This document shows positions 8,898-17,721 of a stretch of 64,000 nucleotides of DNA, piece after piece. Under the pieces are notes generated by a model that searched no databases, had not been told where the DNA came from, and worked only from the letters and a program-made list of their open reading frames with translations. The stretch spans positions 1 to 64,000 of the forward strand of contig JANYCT010000064.1 in NCBI GenBank assembly GCA_025360105.1, written 5' to 3'. The stretch's first letter is position 1. The number at the start of each line of letters is the position of its first letter. The DNA comes from Actinomycetes bacterium. Lineage in GTDB: Bacteria; Actinomycetota; Acidimicrobiia; Acidimicrobiales; Ilumatobacteraceae. The translations under genes were made by a program, and so were the position numbers.

Positions 8898-9668
8898 GTG
8901 GACAGGTTTGTGGATCGACGGATCATCGTCACCGGTGGTGGCTCGGGTATTGGCCAGGGCACGGTATTGCGGCTCCTCGCCGAGGGTGGCCAGGTACACG
9001 CGATCGACGTGAACGCCGATGGTCTCGACGTCACCCGCCAGATGGCCGCGGCCGACGGTCTCGGTAATCGACTCAGTGTTGCTGCACTCGACATCTCCAA
9101 CGAGCAGGCTGTCGGCGCCGATGTCGCTGCGGCAATCGCTGTGCTCGGCGGGCTGGATGTGCTCGTGAACGCAGCGGGCATCCTTCGCGCTGCGCACACG
9201 CACGAATGCACGCTCGACATGTGGAACCAGGTGATCAACATCAACCTCACCGGCACCTTCTTGATGACTCGTGCCGCACTACCGGCGCTCCTCGCGTCCG
9301 GCCACGGGGTGATCGTCAACTTCAGTTCGACATCGGCCACGTTCGCCCATCCATACATGGCTGCCTACGCCGCGAGCAAGGGTGGTGTCGATGCGCTCAC
9401 GCATACGCTTGCGGTGGAGTACAGCAAGCAGGGCCTGCGCGCCGTTGCCGTGGCCCCCGGCGGAATCACGAGCGGCATCACCGAGACCACCCCCGGCATG
9501 CTCCCGACAGATTCCGATTGGTCGCTGTTCACGAAGATGTCGCCCATCATCGGTAGTGGCATGGGCACACCAGCCGACGTGGCCGGCGTGATCGCGATGC
9601 TCGCAAGCGAGGACGGTCGCTACATCACCGCGACTTCCGTGCGCATCGATGGTGGCGCGCACGGCTGA
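8898..9668 (+). CDS. Short-chain dehydrogenase/reductase
   Basis: 256 aa classical SDR. The Rossmann motif TGGGSGIGQG, NAAG, the catalytic Ser in NFSST and YAASK are all present, with the usual C-terminal VRIDGGAHG. GTG 8898 was chosen over longer in-frame starts because GGAGGAG (8885-8891) lies 6 nt before it and the length then matches the family. The cofactor is NAD(H) or NADP(H); the substrate is unknown. The gene is divergent from argE and convergent, 20 bp apart, with a second SDR. Confidence 0.85.
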   Translation: MDRFVDRRIIVTGGGSGIGQGTVLRLLAEGGQVHAIDVNADGLDVTRQMAAADGLGNRLSVAALDISNEQAVGADVAAAIAVLGGLDVLVNAAGILRAAHTHECTLDMWNQVININLTGTFLMTRAALPALLASGHGVIVNFSSTSATFAHPYMAAYAASKGGVDALTHTLAVEYSKQGLRAVAVAPGGITSGITETTPGMLPTDSDWSLFTKMSPIIGSGMGTPADVAGVIAMLASEDGRYITATSVRIDGGAHG

Positions 9669-9688
9669 CGCCCGACGCGTGCTCGAAA

Positions 9689-10576
9689 TTACGGCTGGAA
9701 CGGCTTCTTCGCGAGCATTACGTCGGTGCCGAGAAACGGCTCGAGGAATGATCCGAAGTTGGGACCGCGGCGTAGGCCGAGACCACCATCGACGGCAATG
9801 GAGACACCCGTGATCCAACGTGCATCGGGACCGAGCAGGAAGCGCACCAAACCGGCGACATCTTCGGGTTCGCCGACGCCACCCATGGGGGTGTTGTCGG
9901 TGTAGCTGCGGTACACATCGCTGTCTCTCGGAATGGCATCCATCAACTCGGTGGCGATGAAGCCCGGGCGCACGGAGTTGTAGCGCACGTTGACGGGTCC
10001 GTATTCGTCGGCCGCGTTGCGCATCATCTGTTCGATGCCCGCCTTCGACACCGTGTATGCCCCGAAGTATGGATGCGTCACGTATCCGGCGATCGATGAC
10101 ATGCCCACGAACGAGCCGCCACCGGCCGCAACCATGTGCGACACGGTGTGCTTCACGCACAGCATCGTGCCCAGTACGTTGAGGTGCAGGGTGTCGAGGA
10201 ACTGTTTGGTGTCTTGCAGGTGATATGGCCCGAGGCCGGCGGATCCGCCGGCGTTGGCAACACAACCGTTCAACGCTCCCGTTGGTTGCAGCGCGGTGGC
10301 AACGATGCGTTGCACGTCGTCTTCGTTGGTGACGTCGCCGACAGCGAACCGCACGCTGCCACCGTGTCCGCTCGATGCAGCCGTGGACGCGATTGTGGTG
10401 GCAGCCGCAGCAAGCGATGCCTCGGTGCGGCCGCAGATGGTGATGGCGGCTCCGTCGGCGGCCAACCGCTCGGCGCAGGCGCGTCCGATGCCGGTGCCTC
10501 CGCCCGTGATCAGAACGGCGTATCCCTCGAGGCCACCCGAGGGGGGAGTTTGCGTGCTTGGCGTGTGTGCGTTCAT
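9689..10576 (-). CDS. Short-chain dehydrogenase/reductase
   Basis: 295 aa classical SDR with TGGGTGIGRACAE near the N-terminus, VANAGGSAG, the catalytic Ser in GMSSIAGY, YTVSKAG and the closing IAVDGGLGL. The start was set at ATG 10576, which places the glycine motif about 32 residues in. Longer in-frame starts would add a hydrophobic, non-conserved extension. It is divergent from the cyclase gene and convergent with the SDR upstream in the window. It is not closely alike to that SDR, so a recent duplication is unlikely. The substrate is unknown. Confidence 0.85.
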   Translation of the reverse strand: MNAHTPSTQTPPSGGLEGYAVLITGGGTGIGRACAERLAADGAAITICGRTEASLAAAATTIASTAASSGHGGSVRFAVGDVTNEDDVQRIVATALQPTGALNGCVANAGGSAGLGPYHLQDTKQFLDTLHLNVLGTMLCVKHTVSHMVAAGGGSFVGMSSIAGYVTHPYFGAYTVSKAGIEQMMRNAADEYGPVNVRYNSVRPGFIATELMDAIPRDSDVYRSYTDNTPMGGVGEPEDVAGLVRFLLGPDARWITGVSIAVDGGLGLRRGPNFGSFLEPFLGTDVMLAKKPFQP

Positions 10577-10680
10577 GGAGTGCGACGGTAGCGGGCACCT
10601 TTGCTGCAACGTGATACGAAAGAGGACGAACGCGCACAGCACTGTGGTTCGGTGCAGCCAACTGACTCAAGGAGACGCAT

Positions 10681-11583
10681 GTGAGCAACAACTGGGGACG
10701 CTGGGGCGACGACGACCAACGCGGCGCGCTGAATCTGATCACCCCTGAGGCAGTGCTGGCCTCCGCACAGCGTCGCGTCACCGGAAAGGTCTATTCGCTC
10801 GCGATTCAGCTCAGCCAGGCCACAGTGCCAGCCGTGCACGATCGGCCTGCGCCCGAGCGGTACACGCTCACCACCATGGCCGACATCGGCCGTGTGCCAC
10901 CGTTCTTCGAGATCGGCGAGGGCGTGGGTGCGAACGAAGATGTTCTCGTGATGCCGAGCCACATCGGCACGCACATGGACGCCCTCTCGCATGTGACCTC
11001 TGAGGCGCTGATCTACAACGGCTTCGCTGCGGAGTCGTTCACTCCCCGCGGTGGTGCGGCCAAGTGCGGCATCGAGCAGACAGGTAGCTTCGCGGGCCCA
11101 GCCAAGTTGCTCGACGTCGCCGGATACGTCACAGCAAACGTGGACCCCGAAGGTCTCGCCGCTGGTCACATCATCGATGCGGCGCTGCTCGAAGCGTGCC
11201 GCGCAGCGCAGGGCACCACCATCGATGCCGGCGACATCTTGCTCGTGCGCACTGCGTGGATCGAACACCGCAACGCCCACCTTCCGCCGGCGCAGGCATG
11301 GTTGCAAGCGGGCCTCGGCCTCGATGCCGTCACGTTCATCCGCGATCACAGCGTCAGCGTCGTGGGTTCTGACAACTCCGCGATCGAGTCGATTCCCTTC
11401 GATCAGAACCGTTTCCTGTGCGTGCACATCGAACTGCTGCAACAGTTGGGCGTCACGATGATCGAACACCTCTGGCTCGCCGACCTTGCCGCCGACGCAT
11501 GTTACGACGTGCTGCTCGCCGTTGGCGGTCTGCTGGTCACCGGTGCGTCGGGGAGCCCGGTGAATCCCATCGCCATCGGCTGA
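10681..11583 (+). CDS. Cyclase-family metal-dependent hydrolase (kynurenine formamidase-like)
   Basis: 300 aa protein of the Cyclase superfamily (PF04199). The metal-binding signature is visible as SHIGTHMDALSHV at about residue 98, and a second conserved block is LLVRTAWIEH. Family members include arylformamidases, isatin hydrolases and polyketide cyclase-like enzymes. The N-terminal WGRWGDDDQRGALNLIT stretch is typical of the longer bacterial members of unknown substrate. GTG 10681 is preceded by AAGGAG; an ATG two bases earlier is immediately stopped. It precedes, but probably is not co-transcribed with, the binding-protein genes. Confidence 0.8.
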   Translation: MSNNWGRWGDDDQRGALNLITPEAVLASAQRRVTGKVYSLAIQLSQATVPAVHDRPAPERYTLTTMADIGRVPPFFEIGEGVGANEDVLVMPSHIGTHMDALSHVTSEALIYNGFAAESFTPRGGAAKCGIEQTGSFAGPAKLLDVAGYVTANVDPEGLAAGHIIDAALLEACRAAQGTTIDAGDILLVRTAWIEHRNAHLPPAQAWLQAGLGLDAVTFIRDHSVSVVGSDNSAIESIPFDQNRFLCVHIELLQQLGVTMIEHLWLADLAADACYDVLLAVGGLLVTGASGSPVNPIAIG

Positions 11584-11656
11584 CACGTGCGAGCATCACT
11601 GCACCGATCAATGGTGTTACGGTTCGCCAACACGCTGAGTCTCGGGGGGGATTTCG

Positions 11657-13099
11657 ATGGGTCGTTCACAGGTTCGTTTGCTGGCCATTCCAGTGGTGCT
11701 GGCGCTTCTCGGAGCCGGGTGCGGCAAGAACCGCGATGCCGCTCCGGCCGCATCGGCCGCACCAACGTCGTCGACGTCCACGTCGAATTCGGTTGGCGCG
11801 ACCACGCCGAGAACTGACGCGAAGCCCGCGGCACCGATGTTCGGCGACGCGCCATGGCCATGCGGCAAGGCCACCACCCCGAACACCGACTCGGGCACCG
11901 AGCCCGGTGTCACCAAAGATGCGATCAGAATCGCAGGTGGCGACGATGCCGGTTACGTTGGTTCGCCCGGCCTGAACCACGAGATGTCCGATGCGATGAA
12001 GGCAATGGTCTCCAGGTGCAACGACCTCGGTGGCATCAACGGCCGCGTCATCACGTTCAACTACTTCGATGCCAAGATCTTCGAGGTCGCTGCGGCGATG
12101 CAGGGCGTGTGCGACGGGAACAACTTCTACCTCGTCGGCCAGGGTTGGGCGTTCGATGCGCAACAAGAGGAAATCCGCCTCAAGTGCAAGATGCCCTCGG
12201 TTCCCACCTATTCGGTGAGTGCCGCGTTCGCACACGGTAAAGACGTGTTCATGGGTGTCCCGAATCCGTCTGACGAGATGTCGGCGGGGTACTACGCGCA
12301 GCTCGCCACGCTGATGCCCGAGGCCGTCAAGCATGTCGCCACGCTCGCGGGTGCCTTCTCTGCAACTCAGGAATCGCGAGACAAAGTACTTGCGGCGGCA
12401 CCGCAGTTCGGTTGGAGCTTCGTCGACGCCAAGCTCGAATACAACCCGGCGGGAGAGGCCGACTGGACCCCGTTCGTGAAGCAGATCAAGGACTCGGGAG
12501 CAACGATGATGTATTGGTCGGGCACGTGCCTGCCCGGTTTGCAGTTGTTTGCCCAGACGGCCAAGGCCAACGGCTTGGATATACCGATCGTCACCGATGC
12601 CAACCATTACTCTGCGCAGTGCGCCGGCGCCAACACTGATGGAGCGCTGAACAACGTCTACGTCCGCCTCACGTCGATTCCGTTCGAGGAGGCAGCCACC
12701 AACAAGGCCACTCAGGACTTCGTCGATCTGATCAAGCAAAAGGGTGGTGATGTCGCGCTGCTCGGCACGCAATCGGCGTCGTCGTTCCTGCTGTGGGCAA
12801 CCGCGTCATCGGAGTGCGGTGCAGACCTCACTCGTGCCTGCGTGCTCGCCAACCTTGCCAAGATCACAAAATGGACCGGACACGGTTTGCACGCCGAGGA
12901 TAACCCCGGTCAGAACCATCCCTCGTCGTGCAACATCGTGCTGAAGATCGAGGGCACTGGCTACAAGCGTGTGACTCCCGATAAGGCTGGCACGTTCGAG
13001 TGCAAGTCGTCGTGGGTCGTCCCGATCACTGGCACGCCAGCGCTGGCGGCCGCGAAGCTTGATGCGAACCGGATTTCGCAGCAGTTCTCCGCTGGCTGA
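11657..13099 (+). CDS. ABC transporter substrate-binding lipoprotein, branched-chain amino acid/amide type (copy 1)
   Basis: 480 aa. Signal peptide with lipobox LLGAGC (acylated Cys22), a Ser/Thr/Ala/Pro linker, then a type I periplasmic binding fold (Peripla_BP_6) from about residue 65 (TEPGVTKDAIRIAGGDDAGYV onward). A G-rich stretch, GGGGGGGA, precedes ATG 11657. It is a clear paralogue of the gene 115 bp downstream: same length, lipobox position and long shared blocks such as GLQLFAQTAKANGL. The ligand is unknown; the family binds amino acids, amides and aromatic or short acids. A possible -10 (TACGGT, 11618-11623) lies in a context similar to that of copy 2. Confidence 0.9.
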   Translation: MGRSQVRLLAIPVVLALLGAGCGKNRDAAPAASAAPTSSTSTSNSVGATTPRTDAKPAAPMFGDAPWPCGKATTPNTDSGTEPGVTKDAIRIAGGDDAGYVGSPGLNHEMSDAMKAMVSRCNDLGGINGRVITFNYFDAKIFEVAAAMQGVCDGNNFYLVGQGWAFDAQQEEIRLKCKMPSVPTYSVSAAFAHGKDVFMGVPNPSDEMSAGYYAQLATLMPEAVKHVATLAGAFSATQESRDKVLAAAPQFGWSFVDAKLEYNPAGEADWTPFVKQIKDSGATMMYWSGTCLPGLQLFAQTAKANGLDIPIVTDANHYSAQCAGANTDGALNNVYVRLTSIPFEEAATNKATQDFVDLIKQKGGDVALLGTQSASSFLLWATASSECGADLTRACVLANLAKITKWTGHGLHAEDNPGQNHPSSCNIVLKIEGTGYKRVTPDKAGTFECKSSWVVPITGTPALAAAKLDANRISQQFSAG

Positions 13100-13145
13100 G
13101 ACGTTGCGGATGCGTCGCGATGCGACCTCCAATTCTCGCGGTTTC

Positions 13146-13170
13146 CGTATCTGACGGCGCGTCAGATACG
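13146..13170 (+). promoter_or_regulatory. Perfect 11-bp inverted repeat, operator-like, overlapping the promoter of binding protein 2
   Basis: The arms CGTATCTGACG and CGTCAGATACG are separated by GCG. There is no U-run, so a terminator is unlikely. A possible -35 (CTGACG, 13151-13156) lies inside the repeat, and a possible -10 (TATGGT, 13174-13179) follows at 17-bp spacing. That is the geometry of a repressor site. Confidence 0.6.
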
Positions 13171-13214
13171 TGTTATGGTGGCTCTTCCAAGCGCTTTTTC
13201 CGGGGGGATCCTTG

Positions 13215-14657
13215 ATGAGACAGTCTGTTGTTCGTTTCGCTGCTGCGTCTGTTGCGCTCACGCTGGTTGTCACCGCGTGCGGCAAGGATCGCAGCGCCGC
13301 GCCTGCAGCGACGGCACCCAACTCCACCGTCACGACCACGGGCGCAGGGGCATCCAGCACCACGCCAGCCACCGACGCAAAGCCAGCGCTGCCGTCCTTC
13401 GGTGACGCACCATGGCCCTGTGGCAAAGGCGACGGTGCCAACGCCGACACGGGCACCGAAATCGGAGTCACCAAGGACTCGATCAGTATTGCGTACGGCG
13501 ACGACGCCGGTTACGTCGGTTCACCCGGTCTCTCGCACGAGGCCAGCGACGCCATCAAGGCACTGGTCGCGCAGTGCAACGATCTCGGCGGCATCAATGG
13601 ACGAAAGATCACAGCCAACTACTTCGACGCGAAGATCTTCGATGTCGCCACCGCGATGCAGGGTGCATGCGATGGCAAGAACTTTTTCCTCGTCGGTGAG
13701 GGCTGGGCCTTCGACGGTCAGCAAGAAGAGATTCGCCTCGGCTGCAAGCTTCCCGCGGTGCCCACCTACACGGTGAGCGCGGCCTTCGCCCACGCGGCCG
13801 ACGTGTTCCAGGGTGTGCCGAACCCATCGGACGAAACGCCTGCTGGTGTCTTCGAGCAGGTTGCCACCGTCTTCCCGACTGAAGTGAAGAAGGTCGCCAC
13901 GCTCACCAGCGGCTTCGGCGCCACCATCGAGACCCGCGACAAGGTCGTGGCCGTTTCGCCCTCATTCGGATGGGGTTTCGCCGAAAGCACACTCGAGTAC
14001 AACCCCGCTGGCGAGACCGACTGGACGCCGTTCGTGAAGCAGATCAAGGACTCGGGGGCCACGATGGTTTCGTGGCAGGGTTCGTGCCTGCCCGGCCTGC
14101 AGTTGTTTGCCCAGACCGCCAAGGCCAACGGCCTCGACGTGCCGATCGTGACCGATTCGAACCATTACGAGGCCAAGTGCGCCGCAGCGAACACCGATGG
14201 CGCGCTCGACAAGATGTACATCCGCTTCGGATTCATCCCGTTCGAGGAAGCCGATGTCAACAAGGCAACGAAGGACTACCTCGATCTGATCAAGGCCAAA
14301 GGTGGCGATACCTCGCTGCTCGGCATGCAGGCCACGTCGTCGTTCCTGCTGTGGGCAACGGCTGCACAGAAGTGCGGGGCCACGCTCACGCGCCAGTGCA
14401 CGCTCGACAACATGAAGGCCACCCATAGCTGGACCGGCCATGGCCTGCACGCCGAGACCGACCCAGGCGGAAACCACCCGCCCAAGTGCGCCGTACTGCT
14501 CCACCTCGAGGGCACGACTTACAAGCGAGTCGCTCCGACCGAGCGCGGCAAGTTCGAGTGCAAGGACGCGTGGATCGCCAAGGTCAGCGGTACCCCGGCG
14601 CTGATCGCCGCCAAGCTCGATGAGAACCGCATCTCCCAGCAGTTCACGGGCAAATAG
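13215..14657 (+). CDS. ABC transporter substrate-binding lipoprotein, branched-chain amino acid/amide type (copy 2)
   Basis: 480 aa, with a signal peptide and lipobox VVTAC giving Cys22. The same Peripla_BP_6 domain layout is seen as in copy 1, and most of the mature protein can be matched without gaps, so the two arose by tandem duplication. ATG 13215 was chosen because a GGGGGGA run sits 7 nt upstream and the signal peptide then starts with MRQSVVR. It is followed by a strong hairpin and then by the permease gene, so this copy is probably the main binding protein of the operon. Its own promoter carries a palindromic operator candidate. Confidence 0.9.
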   Translation: MRQSVVRFAAASVALTLVVTACGKDRSAAPAATAPNSTVTTTGAGASSTTPATDAKPALPSFGDAPWPCGKGDGANADTGTEIGVTKDSISIAYGDDAGYVGSPGLSHEASDAIKALVAQCNDLGGINGRKITANYFDAKIFDVATAMQGACDGKNFFLVGEGWAFDGQQEEIRLGCKLPAVPTYTVSAAFAHAADVFQGVPNPSDETPAGVFEQVATVFPTEVKKVATLTSGFGATIETRDKVVAVSPSFGWGFAESTLEYNPAGETDWTPFVKQIKDSGATMVSWQGSCLPGLQLFAQTAKANGLDVPIVTDSNHYEAKCAAANTDGALDKMYIRFGFIPFEEADVNKATKDYLDLIKAKGGDTSLLGMQATSSFLLWATAAQKCGATLTRQCTLDNMKATHSWTGHGLHAETDPGGNHPPKCAVLLHLEGTTYKRVAPTERGKFECKDAWIAKVSGTPALIAAKLDENRISQQFTGK

Positions 14658-14675
14658 GACACCACGTTGACATCC

Positions 14676-14715
14676 GTCAGCGCGACCGGTTGCCCACGGC
14701 ATCGGTCGCGCTGAC
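14676..14715 (+). repeat. 13-bp inverted repeat between binding protein and permease genes
   Basis: Arms GTCAGCGCGACCG (14676-14688) and CGGTCGCGCTGAC (14703-14715), with a 14-nt loop. No T-tract follows. In transporter operons such hairpins often stabilise the upstream binding-protein mRNA or partly terminate, giving more binding protein than permease; that role is inferred here. Confidence 0.65.
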
Positions 14716-14729
14716 CGGACGGCCGTATC

Positions 14730-17003
14730 ATGCAGGATTTTCTCGCCTACACCGTCTTGGGTCTCTGTTTGGGCTCCGTGTATGCCATCGCGGCCACTGG
14801 CCTGGTGGTCACGTACTCCACGTCGGGCATCTTCAACGTTGCCCATGGTGGCGTTGCCACAATGAGCGCGCTGGTCTACTGGCAGCTTCGTTTCGGCTGG
14901 CACGTGTCCACACCGTTGGCGCTGTTTCTCACGATCGTGGTGTTCGCGCCGTTGCTCGGGATCTTCCTCGAGGTCTTCATCATGCGCGGTCTACGCGATA
15001 CCAGTGAGGTCACGCGACTTGTTGTTCCGGTTGCCGTACTGCTCGCCATCAACGGCGCGTCCACGTGGATCTGGTTCCGTAACAGCAATCGTGCACTGGT
15101 CCCCAAGAAGTTTTTTGGGGAGAGCCACATCAACGTGCTCGGTCAGGCGGTGTACTACCACCAGCTGATCGGTGTGGCACTCGCCATCCTCATCGCCGGC
15201 GCGCTCTATGTGCTGCTCTACCGCACTCGGCTCGGCGTCACCATGCGAGCAACCGTCGACGACCGTTCACTGCTCATGCTCAATGGCGGCCGACCCGATG
15301 TCGCCAGTATGGCCAGCTGGGCCATCGGTGCATCGCTTGCAGGTCTTGCAGGAGTGCTGCTGTCACCGCAACTCGGTGCACTGCAGGTCTTTGCGCTCAC
15401 GTTGTTGGTCTTCGATGCCTACCCCGCTGCTGTTGCTGGGCGTCTGCGCAGCGTGCCGCTTACATACGCGGGCGCGATGGTGCTGGGTCTGTCGAAGTTG
15501 TACTTCGATTGGATCTCCGACGCTGGGCAGCGGTGGCTTCTGCTGCGCAATCTCCGCAACGCCATCCCCGCCGTGTTGTTGTTCGTCGCGCTGCTACTGC
15601 TCCCGCAGGACCGGCTACGCGGATCGGTGGTGGCTCGTACACGAGAACGGTTCAAGGTGCCCACCCTGCGCCAGGCATTGCTCTGGGGAGTGGTGTTGGT
15701 GGCGGTGGTGGCGATGTTGCAGTCGCTCATGTCTGGTTCGGCTGTGATCAGCCTTGCCAACGCTATCTCGTTGTCCTTGTTGGCCCTGTCGCTCGTGCTG
15801 CTCACTGGCTATGCCGGCGAGATCAACCTCGCAGTGTTCACCTTTGCCGGTGTGGCTGTGATCGCTGCGTGGCAATTCGACGTGGGTCCCAACGGCCTTG
15901 CCACCAAACAGTCGCTGTCGGTGATGGCAATCCTGCTCTCGATGTGCGTGTGCGCGCTCGTGGGTGGACTCATCGCACTCCCCGCGCTGCGGTTGCGCGG
16001 CCTGTATCTGGGGCTGGCGACGTTTGCCTTCGGCATCATCGTGTATCAACTCGTCATCCTGCAGACGGCACCGCTTCATTTCAGCCTGTTCGGTCGACAT
16101 ATCACCATCAACTTGTTCACCAATGGATCATTCACGGTGCCGCGCCCGTATTGGTTTGGAATCAGCTTCGGAGGCCAACGCGCATTCTTGATGTTGATGA
16201 CGGTGATGTTTGCGATCATCGGCATCGGTCTCATCGCGCTGCGTCGCAGCGCATATGGTCGGATGATCGTGGCAATGAAGGACAGCCCTGCCGCGTGCGC
16301 GACCCTTGGCCTGAACATCAAGCGGCTCAAGCTCGGTGTGTTCATGCTGTCGTCTGCTGTCGCCGGTCTGGGCGGACTGATGTGGGCTGCGCAACGGCGC
16401 ACGTTGCCGAACAACGCCGATTTCGACGGGTTCGCCAGCCTGACCCTGTTCATGATTGCAGTCGTCGGCGGCATCGGCTATGTGAGCGGTGCGCTGATTG
16501 CGGGCATCTTTTTGAGCCTCTTGAGCGTGGTGCTCCCCAACATCTTGAACAAGTTGGGCGCCGACTACCCGTCGCTGCACTGGCTGTTCGTCACCGTGAT
16601 CGGCAACTTCACCCACTACGTCGGTCCTGCGATGATCGGCATCGGGCTGGGCAAGAACCCCAGCGGCATTGCACAGCAGATCATGGACGGCTTCCGCCCG
16701 CTGCGCAAGGCACCGGCGGCGACGGCGGTATGGGTGCTCGCTCTCGCTGGACTCTGGATGCTCACTTGGCGCGGCGTGGTGTCCAACTGGAACTTTGCGC
16801 TGATCTGCGTTGCGTCGGTGTTCCTCGTGCCGCGCTTCATCATGGCGGCGTTCGAGTTGCGCTTTGTCGACGAGAACCGTCTCGTGAGCGGCGAGGATCT
16901 CGACCTCATCGGCTTGGAGCGGCCATTCCGCGAATCCGATCGACAGACCCTCGATACAGCGCTGGGTCTGCCGCCGATGGGGGTGCCTCGTGCCGCTCCT
17001 TGA
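14730..17003 (+). CDS. Fused branched-chain amino acid ABC permease (LivH-LivM in one chain)
   Basis: 757 aa polytopic membrane protein. Residues 1 to about 290 are LivH-like, with an N-terminal LGLCLGSVYAIAATGLVVTYSTSGIFNVAHG block typical of the family. After a basic loop, residues from about 315 are LivM-like, with LVLLTGYAGEINLAVFTFAGVAV, the GLYLGLATFAFG stretch and the ATP-ase-docking region around DSPAACATLGLNIKRLKLGVFMLSSAVAGLGG. Normal LivH and LivM are separate proteins of about 300-400 aa each, so this is a two-permease fusion that would place both halves of the channel in one polypeptide. The C-terminal tail beyond residue 690 is partly hydrophilic. The end overlaps livG by 14 bp. 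Confidence 0.9.
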   Translation: MQDFLAYTVLGLCLGSVYAIAATGLVVTYSTSGIFNVAHGGVATMSALVYWQLRFGWHVSTPLALFLTIVVFAPLLGIFLEVFIMRGLRDTSEVTRLVVPVAVLLAINGASTWIWFRNSNRALVPKKFFGESHINVLGQAVYYHQLIGVALAILIAGALYVLLYRTRLGVTMRATVDDRSLLMLNGGRPDVASMASWAIGASLAGLAGVLLSPQLGALQVFALTLLVFDAYPAAVAGRLRSVPLTYAGAMVLGLSKLYFDWISDAGQRWLLLRNLRNAIPAVLLFVALLLLPQDRLRGSVVARTRERFKVPTLRQALLWGVVLVAVVAMLQSLMSGSAVISLANAISLSLLALSLVLLTGYAGEINLAVFTFAGVAVIAAWQFDVGPNGLATKQSLSVMAILLSMCVCALVGGLIALPALRLRGLYLGLATFAFGIIVYQLVILQTAPLHFSLFGRHITINLFTNGSFTVPRPYWFGISFGGQRAFLMLMTVMFAIIGIGLIALRRSAYGRMIVAMKDSPAACATLGLNIKRLKLGVFMLSSAVAGLGGLMWAAQRRTLPNNADFDGFASLTLFMIAVVGGIGYVSGALIAGIFLSLLSVVLPNILNKLGADYPSLHWLFVTVIGNFTHYVGPAMIGIGLGKNPSGIAQQIMDGFRPLRKAPAATAVWVLALAGLWMLTWRGVVSNWNFALICVASVFLVPRFIMAAFELRFVDENRLVSGEDLDLIGLERPFRESDRQTLDTALGLPPMGVPRAAP

Positions 17004-17721
17004 ATGTCGCGACCTCGGGATGAAGTTCGGCGGCGCGGCCGCGCTCTCCGACGTCAATGTCACCGCCGAGGCTGGCGCCATCACCGGGCTAATCGGCCCC
17101 AACGGCGCGGGCAAGACTACGTTGTTCAACTGCATCACAGGCCTGCTCCAGCCAACGTCGGGCGTGGTGTTCCTCGAAGGCAAAGAGGTCAGTTCGCTGC
17201 CGCCATACAAGCGTGCCCGCGGCGGCGTTGCGCGAACGTTTCAGCGCCTCGAACTCTTCACATCGCTCACCGTGCGCGACAACATCCGCGTGGCCGGAGA
17301 AATCCGCAATCGGTGGAGCAGAACGCGCGTCGATCCGCGAGCGGAAGCCGACATCGTGATCGAGATGCTGGGCTTGACCCGCCTTGCCGATCGCGATGTG
17401 TCCGAGATTCCTACGGGCATGGCACGTCGCGTCGAGATGGGCAGAGCGTTGATGACGCGTCCAAAGATTCTGCTGCTCGACGAGCCGGCGTCCGGACAGG
17501 ACGAGCAAGAGACCGAGGAATTCGGTGACCTGCTGTTGAATCTCTGTGGTGATGGCACGGCAATCTTGCTCGTCGAGCACGACGTCTCGCTCGTGATGAA
17601 GGTGTGCTCGTTCATTCAGGTACTCGACTTCGGACGGGTCATTGCGTCGGGAACACCTGGCGAGATCCAAAGCAACCCGGCGGTCCTCGAGGCGTATCTC
17701 GGCGAGGACAACCGCGCGTGA
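16990..17721 (+). CDS. livG: Branched-chain amino acid-type ABC transporter ATPase
   Basis: 243 aa. Walker A is GPNGAGKTT at about residue 36, the Q-loop is in FQRLELF, and Walker B is ILLLDEPASGQD with an H-loop in VEHD. The ABC signature position reads IPTGMARRVEMGRAL, which keeps the Arg-rich tail but lacks LSGGQ; LivG-type proteins commonly vary here, yet this version is unusually divergent. GTG 16990 overlaps the permease gene. The stop overlaps livF by GTGA. It partners LivF to drive the fused permease on the cytoplasmic face. Confidence 0.9.
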   Translation: MPLLECRDLGMKFGGAAALSDVNVTAEAGAITGLIGPNGAGKTTLFNCITGLLQPTSGVVFLEGKEVSSLPPYKRARGGVARTFQRLELFTSLTVRDNIRVAGEIRNRWSRTRVDPRAEADIVIEMLGLTRLADRDVSEIPTGMARRVEMGRALMTRPKILLLDEPASGQDEQETEEFGDLLLNLCGDGTAILLVEHDVSLVMKVCSFIQVLDFGRVIASGTPGEIQSNPAVLEAYLGEDNRA

